Shown: in pieces, positions 1 to 8,526 of the stretch
How positions within the stretch are numbered: position 1 is the first letter of the stretch
How the letters are laid out: each line of letters starts with the position of its first letter
Source: Dinghuibacter silviterrae
GTDB taxonomy: Bacteria; Bacteroidota; Bacteroidia; Chitinophagales; Chitinophagaceae
Direction: 5' to 3'
DNA: 64,000 nucleotides
Assembly: GCF_004366355.1 (NCBI RefSeq)
Contig: NZ_SODV01000002.1
Location: forward strand, 1,342,768-1,406,767
The notes under the pieces: generated by a model
Seen by the model: the letters and a program-made list of their open reading frames with translations, nothing else
Told to the model about the DNA's origin: nothing
Database searches by the model: none
Program-made: the position numbers and the translations under genes

Positions 1-93
1 GCGCTCCGCGCGTATGCGGTGGCCCACGGAGAGCCGGCGGTGACCAGCGGGCGGCAGGAGTATATCGAGAACCTGGTGAACAGGTTTATCTAA
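1..93 (+). CDS. C-terminal end of an unidentified protein (partial)
   Basis: Frame 1 is open from the window edge to TAA at 91-93 and encodes 30 residues ending in ENLVNRFI. This looks like the C-terminus of a gene that starts outside the window. The fragment is too short to assign to a family. It is followed by about 105 bases before the galactanase start, so the two genes may be transcribed separately. Its reality as coding sequence rests only on the open frame and base composition like its neighbours. Confidence 0.5.
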   Translation, partial: ALRAYAVAHGEPAVTSGRQEYIENLVNRFI

Positions 94-197
94 AACGTTG
101 CCTTTTTTTGGCACGCCCGGACCATTAATTTGTACAATAGCACTAGTGCATCGTCTTGTCTTTGTCTACCTTTCGGGTGATAAAACAGCGATGCACT

Positions 198-1553
198 ATG
201 TGTTTACAAAGGCTTCTGACCGGGGCGGTCCTCGTCCCTTTGTTCGCGTCCGCGCAAAACCGGAGCACTCTTCCCGAGATTGTCGTTACGCCCTATACTA
301 CCACGATTGTGGCGGGTGGGAAGGATACGGCTCTTTTGAAGATCAGCCTGCTCGACAGGCAGGGGGCACCCCTCGCCGCGAATAACGTGGTGCGTTTTTC
401 GCTGACGGGGGACGCGCAAATCCGGAGTGTCGACGGGCAACGTCCGGACACCGCTGCCCACCTCATGAACGGCCAGCTATGGGTCGTCCTCCAGGCCGGC
501 ACAGCCAACGGCATCGTCCGCTTCAAAGTCACGGGCGACAGCCTCCAACCCGGTTCTACCGAAATTCATACCATCCATCCCGGGCGTCCGCATCCTGTAA
601 CGGATGGGCCGCCCATCGCGGGAAACGCGATCATAAGAGAAAAAATCATCGGCGCCGACATTTCTTTCCTTCCACAACTGGAAGCCCGGGGTATGAAGTT
701 CTACGATAAGGACGGTCAGCCCGGGGACGTGTTGCAAATAATGCATGCCCACGGCTTCAACTATATCCGCCTCCGCGTCTTCGACCATCCGGAGCAACCA
801 AAGGGTTATTCCCCCGGCAAAGGGTTTTGCGACTACGGACGTACCGCGGCTATGGCACAGCGGATCAAGGCCGCGGGGATGAAATTTCTTCTGGACATTC
901 ACTACAGTGACTACTGGGCGGATCCGCAACAGCAAAACAAACCGGCAGCTTGGAGCGGCCTTGACTTTGCAACCCTCAAGGATTCGGTGTATGCCTATAC
1001 TAAGGGTTTGGTAGCAGCCCTTGCACAGCAAGGCACCCCGCCCGACATGGTCCAAATCGGCAACGAAATCAACCACGGTCTGCTGTGGCCAGATGGCGGC
1101 ATCACCAACCTGGACAGCTTGGCGCAATTGCTGTACGCCGGGATCAGGGGTGTCAAAGATGCCTCGCCTTCAACCACCATCATGCTGCACATCGCGTTAG
1201 GCGGCCAAAACAGGGAGGCCCGTTTTTTTATCGACAACATGCTTGCCCGAAAGGTTCCCTTCGACGTCATAGGCCTTTCTTACTATCCCCGCTGGCATGG
1301 CACCCCCGACGACCTCCAGGCCAACATGACCGACCTCGCGCACCGGTATCATAAATACGTGATGGTGGCCGAATACTCGCAGCTCAAGACCGTCGTCAAC
1401 GACATCGCATTCACTGCTCCGGGGAAATACGCATTGGGTACGTTTATTTGGGAACCGTTAAGTACGTGGGAGTCGTTTTTTGACCGGTCGGGGAAGGCTA
1501 CGCTGTTGCTGGATTTGTATCTGCCTATTGCGAAGAAATATGGGGTGCGTTAA
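198..1553 (+). CDS. GH53 endo-beta-1,4-galactanase with N-terminal Ig-like domain
   Basis: Secreted hydrolase predicted to cut beta-1,4-galactan (arabinogalactan type I). I start at ATG 198 because it opens a clean signal peptide (MCLQRLLTGAVLVPLFASAQ); an upstream TTG frame exists. Residues ~25-130 form a beta-rich Ig-like region of the kind often found at the C-terminus of GH2 beta-galactosidases. Residues ~150-451 are a GH53 TIM barrel opening with IIGADISFLPQLEARG. The acid/base is probably Glu290 (QIGNEINHG) and the nucleophile Glu392 (VAEYS), both known GH53 positions. The family and motifs are clear. The identity of the N-terminal domain is inference. Confidence 0.9.
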   Translation: MCLQRLLTGAVLVPLFASAQNRSTLPEIVVTPYTTTIVAGGKDTALLKISLLDRQGAPLAANNVVRFSLTGDAQIRSVDGQRPDTAAHLMNGQLWVVLQAGTANGIVRFKVTGDSLQPGSTEIHTIHPGRPHPVTDGPPIAGNAIIREKIIGADISFLPQLEARGMKFYDKDGQPGDVLQIMHAHGFNYIRLRVFDHPEQPKGYSPGKGFCDYGRTAAMAQRIKAAGMKFLLDIHYSDYWADPQQQNKPAAWSGLDFATLKDSVYAYTKGLVAALAQQGTPPDMVQIGNEINHGLLWPDGGITNLDSLAQLLYAGIRGVKDASPSTTIMLHIALGGQNREARFFIDNMLARKVPFDVIGLSYYPRWHGTPDDLQANMTDLAHRYHKYVMVAEYSQLKTVVNDIAFTAPGKYALGTFIWEPLSTWESFFDRSGKATLLLDLYLPIAKKYGVR

Positions 1554-1684
1554 GCGATGAAACCTTTTCCACTAGCGGTTTTTAGCTGATATGGTAAATT
1601 GTAAAAGCATATAGAATGGGCAAAAAAATATTTGTATTTCTAACAAAAATTTCCCGATGTTTGTAGAAAATACAACACGTGGGG

Positions 1685-2545
1685 ATGGGATTGGAGGGGC
1701 GGCAGCCGAAACAGGTCAACCAGTATGACAAGGTACTCAAGGAAAACATCGAGGTAATCCTGCCGGGTATTATGAAGCACGTCGTTGGTGTAGAGCCTGA
1801 GACCGTCGAGGGGTTACCGGACGGGGTGCAACACACCCGGGAGCGGAGACCGGATGTATTGAGAAAAGTGACGGATCGTAAGGGAAATACGTTTATACTT
1901 CAGATCGAGTTTCAGACCAGAAATGATCCGGAAATGGTGTGCCGGATGGCGGAGTACCACATCGTACTTTGGCGTAAATATAAGTTGCCTGCAAAGCAAT
2001 ATGTTATTTACATTTCGGAGGGAAAACTCGACATGCCAGAGGAGTTAAGCCTGGAGAATTTTTACTTTCGGTATCATCTTTTATCGCTTTTATCGGTGGA
2101 TTACAGACTGTTCCTGGAGTCCCCGCGGCCGGAGGAGAAAATGATGGCGCTTCTGGGAGATTTCGGGAGCCAAGACTCTGCAGAGGTTACGAACGAGATC
2201 GCTCGTCAGGTCATAGGTGCAACCGAAGGGAGTTTGAACAGGCAAAGGTATTTGCAGCAAATGCGCATTTTAGCAAAACTGCGTAAATTAGTATCGTTAA
2301 ATTCATCCAACATGTTGTGGGGAGAAATCACGAGATACATTCTTGAAGAAACGGACATCACAACGGACCCTTTGTATCAGAAAGGGGAGGAACTAGGCAA
2401 GGCCGAAAAAAGTCGTGAGGTCGTGAAAAAACTTCTAGCCTTGAAAATGTTCGAGGACAAAGAGATTGCGAACCTTGCGGGCGTGCCGGAAGCCTTCATT
2501 CTCGAAGTAAAAACCAACCTCAAACGCCGGAAGAAATCCCGCTAA
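1685..2545 (+). CDS. Rpn/PD-(D/E)XK family putative nuclease
   Basis: A 286-residue protein resembling the Rpn (recombination-promoting nuclease / PDDEXK transposase-like) family. The region RRPDVL followed by ILQIEFQTRNDPEM matches the Rpn core, with an acidic residue and an E-x-Q in place of the usual E-x-K. The C-terminal third is helical and charged (EELGKAEKSREVVKKLLALKMF), typical of these proteins. ATG 1685 is preferred over GTG 1679. The gene is visibly less GC-rich than its neighbours and stands alone, which suggests horizontal acquisition. The substrate is unknown. Rpn proteins in E. coli are DNA endonucleases, but this copy has no demonstrated role. Confidence 0.75.
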   Translation: MGLEGRQPKQVNQYDKVLKENIEVILPGIMKHVVGVEPETVEGLPDGVQHTRERRPDVLRKVTDRKGNTFILQIEFQTRNDPEMVCRMAEYHIVLWRKYKLPAKQYVIYISEGKLDMPEELSLENFYFRYHLLSLLSVDYRLFLESPRPEEKMMALLGDFGSQDSAEVTNEIARQVIGATEGSLNRQRYLQQMRILAKLRKLVSLNSSNMLWGEITRYILEETDITTDPLYQKGEELGKAEKSREVVKKLLALKMFEDKEIANLAGVPEAFILEVKTNLKRRKKSR

Positions 2546-2698
2546 CCCGTGCGATCGTGCATTTAGTTACTTAATTACCAACATTTTATACACGAAACTC
2601 GTGTAGGCTGGGCCCGTTTTCCCCACGAACCCCGCCCCGTTGTTCTCCTTTCCCCGGAAAAACAATACATTTAGCCCTCTACCAAACCACTCAAGTCC

Positions 2699-4738
2699 AT
2701 GAATGGAACCCACCGCTTTGCCCTGAGCCTCCTGGCAGGAGGACTTTTACTCACCGCCGGCTGTCGCCAAAAGCCGGATGGAACCGCAAAGGCCTACATC
2801 GATCAAACGGCCGTCGATTCGGCGGTGCGTCCCCAGGACGACTTCTTTACGTATGCCAATGGGGGATGGATCAAACACACGGAAATACCGGCTTCCCAGC
2901 CTGCCTGGGGGGCTATTTTTTCGTTGAGCGACCAGGCGCTGGGCAATATGCGCACCATCCTGGACTCTCTTTCGAAGGTGTCGGGTTTGCAAAAAGGGAC
3001 GGTGGCCCAGCAGGTCGCGGATCTTTATGGGAGTATCATGGATTCCGCGGTGATCGAGGCCAAAAAGCTGGACCCGTTAAAGGACGAGCTGGGGATGATC
3101 AACGCGGTAAAAGACGTACCTGGAGTATGGGCGGAAGCAGGCCGGGAGTATAAAGAAGGCAATGGAACGCTGTTCTCTTTTGGGGTCGGCGCCGATGACA
3201 AGAACAGCCGTATGAATGTGGTTCACTTCAGCCAGGGTGGGCTGGGACTTCCGAACAGGGATTATTATTTTAACAAGGATACTTCTATACAAAAGGTCAG
3301 GGATGCGTACAAAACTTATATAGAAAAAGTGTTTAGCCTGACGGGGGATGACCAGGCGACGGCTGCAAAAAAAGCGGGCGGGGTCCTGGATGCGGAAATG
3401 GCGCTGGCAAAAGTCTCCCGGACACCGGTACAGTTACGCGACCCGAATGCCAACTACAACAGGATTGCCGTCAGCGCCCTCCCGGGTATGACGGGCGGGT
3501 TGCCCTGGAACGACCTGTTGAAGGAGCTGGGGGCTAAAACGGATACCGTGCTGGTGGGGCAACCCGAATTCTACAAGGGGCTGAATGAGGCCCTGAAACG
3601 TCTTCCCCTGGAGGAATGGAAAAGCTACCTGACCTTCCACCTGATCGATAACTATGAACCCGTGCTGGGGCATGAATTCCAGGATGCCCAGTTTGCGTAT
3701 AACCACCTCCTGAGCGGGCAGAGCCAGCAACAGGAGCGTTGGAAAAGGGCTTCGTCCTTGGTGGACGGGCTGTTGGGCGATGCGCTTGGACAGCTCTACG
3801 TGCAAAAATATTTCCCGCCCGAAGCCAAGCAACGGATGCTTGAACTGGTGAACAACCTCCAGGCGACGTACGCAGAGCACATCCAGTCGCTGGACTGGAT
3901 GTCGGATTCCACCAAAAAGAAGGCCTTGGTCAAGCTGAACGCCATTACCAAAAAGATCGGCTATCCGGATAAATGGAAGGACTATTCTTCCGTGACCATC
4001 GACCGGGGCGACGCCGTGGGCAACGTCCGGCAGTGCGGCCAGTATGAGTACCAGCGCGGTCTCAAAAAGATCGGACAGCCGGTGGACCGTTCCGAATGGT
4101 ATATGACACCGCCGACGGTGGATGCGTACTATAATCCGACGGCGAACGACATCAACTTCCCGGCGGGGATCCTTCAGCCGCCTTTTTTCTACAAGGACGG
4201 GGACGATGCCCTCAATTACGGGGCGATCGGGCTGGTGATCGGGCATGAGATGACCCATGGTTTTGACGACCAGGGCCGTCTGTACGACGCCGACGGGAAC
4301 CTGAAAGACTGGTGGAGTCCGGAAGACGCCGCGCGGTTCAAACAAAAGGCCAACCTGGTGGTGCAACAATACAATGGCTTTATTGCTGTCGATACGTTCC
4401 ACATCAACGGGAACCTTACGCTGGGCGAAAACATCGCGGACGTCGGGGGTTTGTCGCTGGCCTATGGTGCCTTTAAAAAGACCGCTCAGGGAAAGGATAC
4501 CACGCTGATCGACGGTCTGACACCGGATCAACGGTTCTTCCGTTCGTTTGCACAGGTCTGGAAGGTCAAGTCCCGTCCCGAAGTGCTGAGGACGCAGGTC
4601 ATGACCAACCCGCACTCGACGCCTCAATTCAGGGTCAACGGGCCGGTGTCCAACCTGAATGCTTATTACACTACCTATAACGTGCAACCGTCGGACAAGA
4701 TGTATCGCCCGGACAGCCTGAGGGCCCATATCTGGTAG
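2699..4738 (+). CDS. M13 family (neprilysin-like) metallopeptidase, lipoprotein
   Basis: A 679-residue zinc endopeptidase of the PepO/neprilysin type. The N-terminus is a lipoprotein signal (LLLTAGC), placing the enzyme at the envelope. The M13 N-terminal lobe begins at QDDFFTYANGGW. The zinc site is H516-E-M-T-H520, with the third ligand Glu577 in ENIADVGG. The C-terminal block carrying the VRVNGP-type substrate motif (FRVNGPVSN) is also present. Length and motif order fit the family, so it should be active on oligopeptides. The next gene starts two bases after its stop, so an operon with the STM3941-like/ABC genes is possible. A perfect ACACGA/TCGTGT inverted repeat lies ~95 bases upstream at 2590-2604. 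Confidence 0.95.
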   Translation: MNGTHRFALSLLAGGLLLTAGCRQKPDGTAKAYIDQTAVDSAVRPQDDFFTYANGGWIKHTEIPASQPAWGAIFSLSDQALGNMRTILDSLSKVSGLQKGTVAQQVADLYGSIMDSAVIEAKKLDPLKDELGMINAVKDVPGVWAEAGREYKEGNGTLFSFGVGADDKNSRMNVVHFSQGGLGLPNRDYYFNKDTSIQKVRDAYKTYIEKVFSLTGDDQATAAKKAGGVLDAEMALAKVSRTPVQLRDPNANYNRIAVSALPGMTGGLPWNDLLKELGAKTDTVLVGQPEFYKGLNEALKRLPLEEWKSYLTFHLIDNYEPVLGHEFQDAQFAYNHLLSGQSQQQERWKRASSLVDGLLGDALGQLYVQKYFPPEAKQRMLELVNNLQATYAEHIQSLDWMSDSTKKKALVKLNAITKKIGYPDKWKDYSSVTIDRGDAVGNVRQCGQYEYQRGLKKIGQPVDRSEWYMTPPTVDAYYNPTANDINFPAGILQPPFFYKDGDDALNYGAIGLVIGHEMTHGFDDQGRLYDADGNLKDWWSPEDAARFKQKANLVVQQYNGFIAVDTFHINGNLTLGENIADVGGLSLAYGAFKKTAQGKDTTLIDGLTPDQRFFRSFAQVWKVKSRPEVLRTQVMTNPHSTPQFRVNGPVSNLNAYYTTYNVQPSDKMYRPDSLRAHIW

Positions 4739-4740
4739 CC

Positions 4741-5250
4741 ATGACGCAGACGTTCCAAATACCCTATAACCGCTGGCTTATCGGGTTTTTAACCTTTTTC
4801 TGGGCCGCCGCCGCCATCGTGTGCGCATTCTACTGGAAAAAAGAGGGCGGAGGCTGGCCCTTTCCGGTGATCACGCTTTTTTTGCTGGTGATCCTTTATT
4901 ACCTTGTACGCCGCCTGTTGTGGCCCGCGGTGCAGGGAGAACCCGCCCTGGAGCTGACACCGGAAGGGCTGCAGGACAACATCAAGGGGGTCCGGATCAC
5001 GTGGGGGAATATCGAAGGTTTCGCCCTGATCCATGTGGGCAGGGGCAGCAACTACATACGGGTGGACCTTACAGACAACCAGGAATTCCTGGACCAGGTC
5101 AAAAACCCGGTGAGGTCATGGCTCTACAGGTTACGACAAAACATGACGGGCAGTCCCTTCGTCATCCCGACGACCTTGTTGCAGGGTGGCGATCGTTCCA
5201 TCGTGGGGGCGCTCGAAGCGTATAAAAAAGAAATGCATGACCATTCTTAG
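4741..5250 (+). CDS. STM3941-like membrane protein
   Basis: A 169-residue protein with two N-terminal membrane segments (residues ~12-30 and ~38-57) followed by a cytoplasmic PH-like beta domain (LELTPEGLQDNIKGVRITWGNIEGF). This architecture resembles the STM3941 family of uncharacterised proteins. It starts two bases after the peptidase stop, and its last 14 bases overlap the start of the ABC ATPase, suggesting translational coupling. The function is unknown. Context suggests an accessory role for the ABC exporter, which is inference. Confidence 0.7.
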   Translation: MTQTFQIPYNRWLIGFLTFFWAAAAIVCAFYWKKEGGGWPFPVITLFLLVILYYLVRRLLWPAVQGEPALELTPEGLQDNIKGVRITWGNIEGFALIHVGRGSNYIRVDLTDNQEFLDQVKNPVRSWLYRLRQNMTGSPFVIPTTLLQGGDRSIVGALEAYKKEMHDHS

Positions 5251-6121
5251 TGTCAACGGATTGAGCAAACGTTACGGAGCCATCACCGCCCTTAGGGATG
5301 TTTCTTTCGAGGTGCCGCAGGGCGCCGTTTTCGGGATCCTGGGGCCCAACGGGAGTGGAAAGACCACGCTCCTCGGGATATTGATGGACGTCCTGAAGCC
5401 AAATGCAGGGACGTTTCAATGGTTTGGCCACGTCCCTACGGCGGACGACCGCCGGCGGATCGGCTGTCTCCTGGAAACCCCCAACTTTTACCACTACCTG
5501 TCCGCCCGCCGGAACCTGGAGATCACCGCGTCCATCAAGGGGCACGGCTTTGGAGAGATCGACGCCGTGCTGGACAGGGTCGGTCTTTTGTCGAGGAAAG
5601 ACACGGACTTTAGTACTTTTTCCCTGGGGATGAAACAACGCCTGGCCATTGGCGCCAGTCTTTTGGGGTCCCCGGAGGTCATGGTCCTGGACGAGCCGAC
5701 CAATGGCTTGGATCCGGTCGGCATCGCGGAGATCCGGGAGCTGATCAAATCGCTCAGCAGGGAAGGCAAGACCATCCTCATGGCGAGCCATTTGCTGGAC
5801 GAGGTGGAAAAGGTGTGTACGCACATGGCCCTGCTCAAAAAGGGAGAGCTGCTGACCACGGGCAGGGTGAGCGACATCCTGGCGCAGGGCGATATCGTGG
5901 AATGCAAGGCACCGGCCGGCGCCCGGGACGTCCTGGCCGCCTTTCCCGGTGTACAGGCCGTACAGACCCAGGATGGACTTTTGGAGCTGGTCTTTGCGGA
6001 AACAGGGGTCTCCCTTGGCAGGATCAACGAGTATTGTTTTTCCCATGGGATCATCCTGGAACACCTGGCCCTCAAACGCAAAAGCCTGGAGGCCCGCTTC
6101 CTTGAACTCACCCAAAACTAG
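5237..6121 (+). CDS. ABC transporter ATP-binding protein
   Basis: A 294-residue ATPase with Walker A LGPNGSGKTT, signature FSLGMKQRLAIG (LSGGQ variant), Walker B VMVLDEPTNGLD and a switch histidine in MASHLL. ATG 5237 (MTILSVNG) is chosen over an upstream in-frame start that would run deep into the preceding gene. The ~80-residue C-terminal extension is common in ATPases paired with ABC-2 type permeases, as in the adjacent gene. The substrate cannot be told from the sequence. Confidence 0.9.
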   Translation: MTILSVNGLSKRYGAITALRDVSFEVPQGAVFGILGPNGSGKTTLLGILMDVLKPNAGTFQWFGHVPTADDRRRIGCLLETPNFYHYLSARRNLEITASIKGHGFGEIDAVLDRVGLLSRKDTDFSTFSLGMKQRLAIGASLLGSPEVMVLDEPTNGLDPVGIAEIRELIKSLSREGKTILMASHLLDEVEKVCTHMALLKKGELLTTGRVSDILAQGDIVECKAPAGARDVLAAFPGVQAVQTQDGLLELVFAETGVSLGRINEYCFSHGIILEHLALKRKSLEARFLELTQN

Positions 6122-6127
6122 ACCGTC

Positions 6128-6928
6128 ATGCAAAAGATACTCTACATAGAATGGATGAAAGTGCGCTCCTACAGGGCGTTTTGGATTCTCGCCGGGCTTT
6201 TTGTCGTGTGCGTGTTCGGGCTGAATTACATTGCCTTTGCGATACACGCCTCCGTGAGTGAAAAGACCGGGAAAGAAGTTGGCCAGGCCTTGCTGGGCGG
6301 CCCCTTCGACTACCCTGATGTATGGAATACGCTTTGCTGGATGTCCGGTTGGCTCTTGTTCATCCCCGGTCTGATCGTCATCACCATCGTGACCAACGAG
6401 TACACCTTCCGCACCCACCGCCAAAACATCATGGATGGCTGGACGCGGACACAGTTCATTACGGTAAAACTCCTTTGGGTAGTGGTCCTGTCGCTTCTGG
6501 CGGTACTGTCGGCCCTGTTATCGGTGTTGTTGTTTGGGGCTTTTGGCGGCACTTCTTTTACCGTCGCCGGGATGCAAAGCCTGGTTTATTTGTTTGTGGA
6601 GTCGCTGACCTATATGTTGGTGGCCTTGTTGATGGGGACGCTTATCCGCCGGTCCGGTCTGGCCATCGGGATGTTCTTTTTATATCTGTTCGTGTTCAAA
6701 TACGTGTTGTCCCTCACGCTCAACCACTATACCGGTGAGTTCCAGCTCGGGGACTACATGCCGGTAAGTATATCGGACACCTTGTTATCATTCCCGTTTC
6801 TAAAACCGGCGCTGAAGGGTAAGCTGCCTTCCCCGCCGCCTGTGTATGTGCTTCTCCTGGGGAGCGCGGTGTACATGGCGCTGTTTTATTGGATCATGCT
6901 TCGCAGAATAAAAACTGCCGACCTCTAA
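6128..6928 (+). CDS. ABC-2 type permease
   Basis: A 266-residue integral membrane protein with about six hydrophobic segments, starting six bases after the ATPase stop. The layout (short cytoplasmic N-terminus MQKILYIEWMKVRSYRAFWIL, first TM at ~18-37, long loop, then five clustered TMs) fits ABC-2 permeases. The conserved cytoplasmic stretch TNEYTFRTHRQNIMDGW resembles that of bacitracin/GldF-type exporters. It presumably dimerises and works with the upstream ATPase. The exported compound is unknown. Confidence 0.85.
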   Translation: MQKILYIEWMKVRSYRAFWILAGLFVVCVFGLNYIAFAIHASVSEKTGKEVGQALLGGPFDYPDVWNTLCWMSGWLLFIPGLIVITIVTNEYTFRTHRQNIMDGWTRTQFITVKLLWVVVLSLLAVLSALLSVLLFGAFGGTSFTVAGMQSLVYLFVESLTYMLVALLMGTLIRRSGLAIGMFFLYLFVFKYVLSLTLNHYTGEFQLGDYMPVSISDTLLSFPFLKPALKGKLPSPPPVYVLLLGSAVYMALFYWIMLRRIKTADL

Positions 6929-6944
6929 AAAAATCGTTCTTTAT

Positions 6945-7580
6945 ATGCCCATCAAGCTTTATGGCGCTCTGACCGGCAAGATCTCGGCGCTTATGGACAG
7001 CGTGGCTGCCCAGGAGAAAGACCCCAACAGCAAACCCCACTACATGGTGGAAGTCAATGTTTCCGGCGCCTTGTACCGCGCCGCGATCAACGTATTGTCG
7101 GACGACAATCCCCCCGACCTGCAGTTCTACATGGACGACAATTACACGCATCCCATCCTGCAACTGGTCAAAGGTTTTACGCCCGGCTTGTTCACCCTTA
7201 AGTCCAAACCCGGTACCGGCGCCCTGGACTACGTACAGGAAAACCTTTTTGACATCAGCAAGATGTCCATCATTCCCCCCATGGACGGCCCGAACGGCCG
7301 GGACCTGGACGACATTATGAACCAGCGTTTCGGACGCGCGCAAACCGAAGGGGCCTTGGTGTATTTCCTGGGGAGCTGTTACATGGATACGACGGCGGAT
7401 CAATTTTTCGGGTTTACCCCGGCTTATGGAATCCACAACATCCACATGAACCAGGGAAGCACGGGTTCCTTCAAAAGGGAAAACGGGCCATACCAGGACG
7501 GCGCTACTTTGATCCACTATCCATCGGATGATACGTGGTGCGCGATGTTTACGAAATTTCAAAGCCAGGAGGTCGGCTAG
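6945..7580 (+). CDS. DUF2278 (YukJ) family protein
   Basis: A 211-residue soluble protein matching the DUF2278/YukJ family: N-terminal YGALTGKI, middle HYMVEVNVSGALYRAAINV, and the IHNIHMNQG motif near residue 165 followed by DGATLIHYP. The role is unknown. Members occur singly in many bacteria. Its stop codon is interlocked with that of tssG on the other strand (shared CTAG at 7577-7580), and no T6SS role is suggested by the family. Confidence 0.85.
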   Translation: MPIKLYGALTGKISALMDSVAAQEKDPNSKPHYMVEVNVSGALYRAAINVLSDDNPPDLQFYMDDNYTHPILQLVKGFTPGLFTLKSKPGTGALDYVQENLFDISKMSIIPPMDGPNGRDLDDIMNQRFGRAQTEGALVYFLGSCYMDTTADQFFGFTPAYGIHNIHMNQGSTGSFKRENGPYQDGATLIHYPSDDTWCAMFTKFQSQEVG

Positions 7581-8458
7581 GCCGGCAGGTACGCCGTGTA
7601 ATTGAGCACCGGCGCCTCCCCGAAGTCCATCCTCCGTTCCGACGGCGGCAGCTCCAGGGAAATCTGTATGTCCATCCCCGCGGGGACGACGTACCGCGTG
7701 AGCTGATCCAGCAGGGTCGCATCCCGCGTCCCGGGTAACAACCCCGTTGCCTGGGACGCGGTTAACGGCCCGAGCGCAATATATACTTCGTCCTCTCCGT
7801 CATCCCAGGCCGAACCTGCGACAAAATCGACCCCCAGCCGGCACGCTCCCAAAGGAAGCGCATCAGGGAAGGACCCGCTGCGTTGTTTGCGCAGCCCGAC
7901 CCGTACGGGTACCTGGAAGATCAGCTCCAGCAACCGCTGGAGAAAAGTGAGGTCCCCCCGGGTATTGTGCAGGTGGGGCACAAACTGGAGGAACACATTG
8001 GCCTGCCAGAGCTCCATATATTCCAGCACCGCCCATTCCGGGGTAAACAACCGGATCAGGTCGGCATAGAGGTTCCGTTTGTCGACCCGGTATTCGAACA
8101 ACTCCGACATGATCCGAAGGAAATACATCTCGGACTCGAAGGGGAGGAAAAATTGACGAGCCTCCTTTTCCTCCTGCTTACGCCTTTTGATCGCATCCAG
8201 TATGGAATCCGTGCCTGTCACGGAAGAATAGGGATCGGGCCGGTGAAAAAGGCCCTCGGGCAACATGTCGTATAATCCTTCCCGGCTGGTCTGGATGATG
8301 ACGTAGTCTCCCTCGGGCGCGGGTTTGACACTGATGACATCCTTCGAATAATTGCGGATGCCGCCCCCGGCGGGGCGGATGACGATGTCGGTGGGGGAGA
8401 CGCCGTTTTCGATGAGGGCGGCGGCGATGACCACCGCTTTAAAGTCGGCTTGATCCAT
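7577..8458 (-). CDS. tssG: T6SS baseplate subunit TssG
   Basis: A 293-residue protein with TssG-like features of the Bacteroidota subtype: a conserved opening with short hydrophobic and charged blocks, then SEMYFLRIMSELFEYRVDKRNLYADLIRLFTPEWAVLEYMELW, and a C-terminal beta region (RRMDFGEAPVLNYTAYL). TssG joins TssF, TssE and TssK in the baseplate wedge. I start at ATG 8458 (MDQADFK), since the longer frame would cross the divergent tssN promoter. It is divergent from tssN with 68 bases between starts and convergent with the DUF2278 gene. Assignment combines sequence impression and locus position. Confidence 0.75.
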   Translation of the reverse strand: MDQADFKAVVIAAALIENGVSPTDIVIRPAGGGIRNYSKDVISVKPAPEGDYVIIQTSREGLYDMLPEGLFHRPDPYSSVTGTDSILDAIKRRKQEEKEARQFFLPFESEMYFLRIMSELFEYRVDKRNLYADLIRLFTPEWAVLEYMELWQANVFLQFVPHLHNTRGDLTFLQRLLELIFQVPVRVGLRKQRSGSFPDALPLGACRLGVDFVAGSAWDDGEDEVYIALGPLTASQATGLLPGTRDATLLDQLTRYVVPAGMDIQISLELPPSERRMDFGEAPVLNYTAYLPA

Positions 8459-8505
8459 GTTAGGATTGCCGCACAAAAAAAGTGCCGGGTGACGCTTTTT
8501 GGTCC

Positions 8506-8513
8506 TAATTTTG
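8506..8513 (+). promoter_or_regulatory. Candidate -7 element for tssN-tssK
   Basis: TAATTTTG matches the Bacteroidota -7 consensus TAnnTTTG and ends 13 bases before the tssN ATG, implying a very short leader. A GCAC/GTGC inverted repeat with a seven-A spacer lies just upstream at 8471-8485, between the two divergent starts. No good -33 TTTG is seen at the usual distance. Confidence 0.45.
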
Positions 8514-8526
8514 CCCAGTGCTGACC

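Noticed and set aside
2590-2604. ACACGA/TCGTGT inverted repeat before the M13 peptidase as an operator
   Set aside because: Six-base arms and a single occurrence are not enough to call a regulatory site.
3434-4729. 431-codon minus-strand ORF
   Set aside because: Antisense to the M13 peptidase with an intact zinc site.
5162-6424. 420-codon minus-strand ORF
   Set aside because: Antisense to the ABC ATPase, whose Walker and signature motifs are intact.
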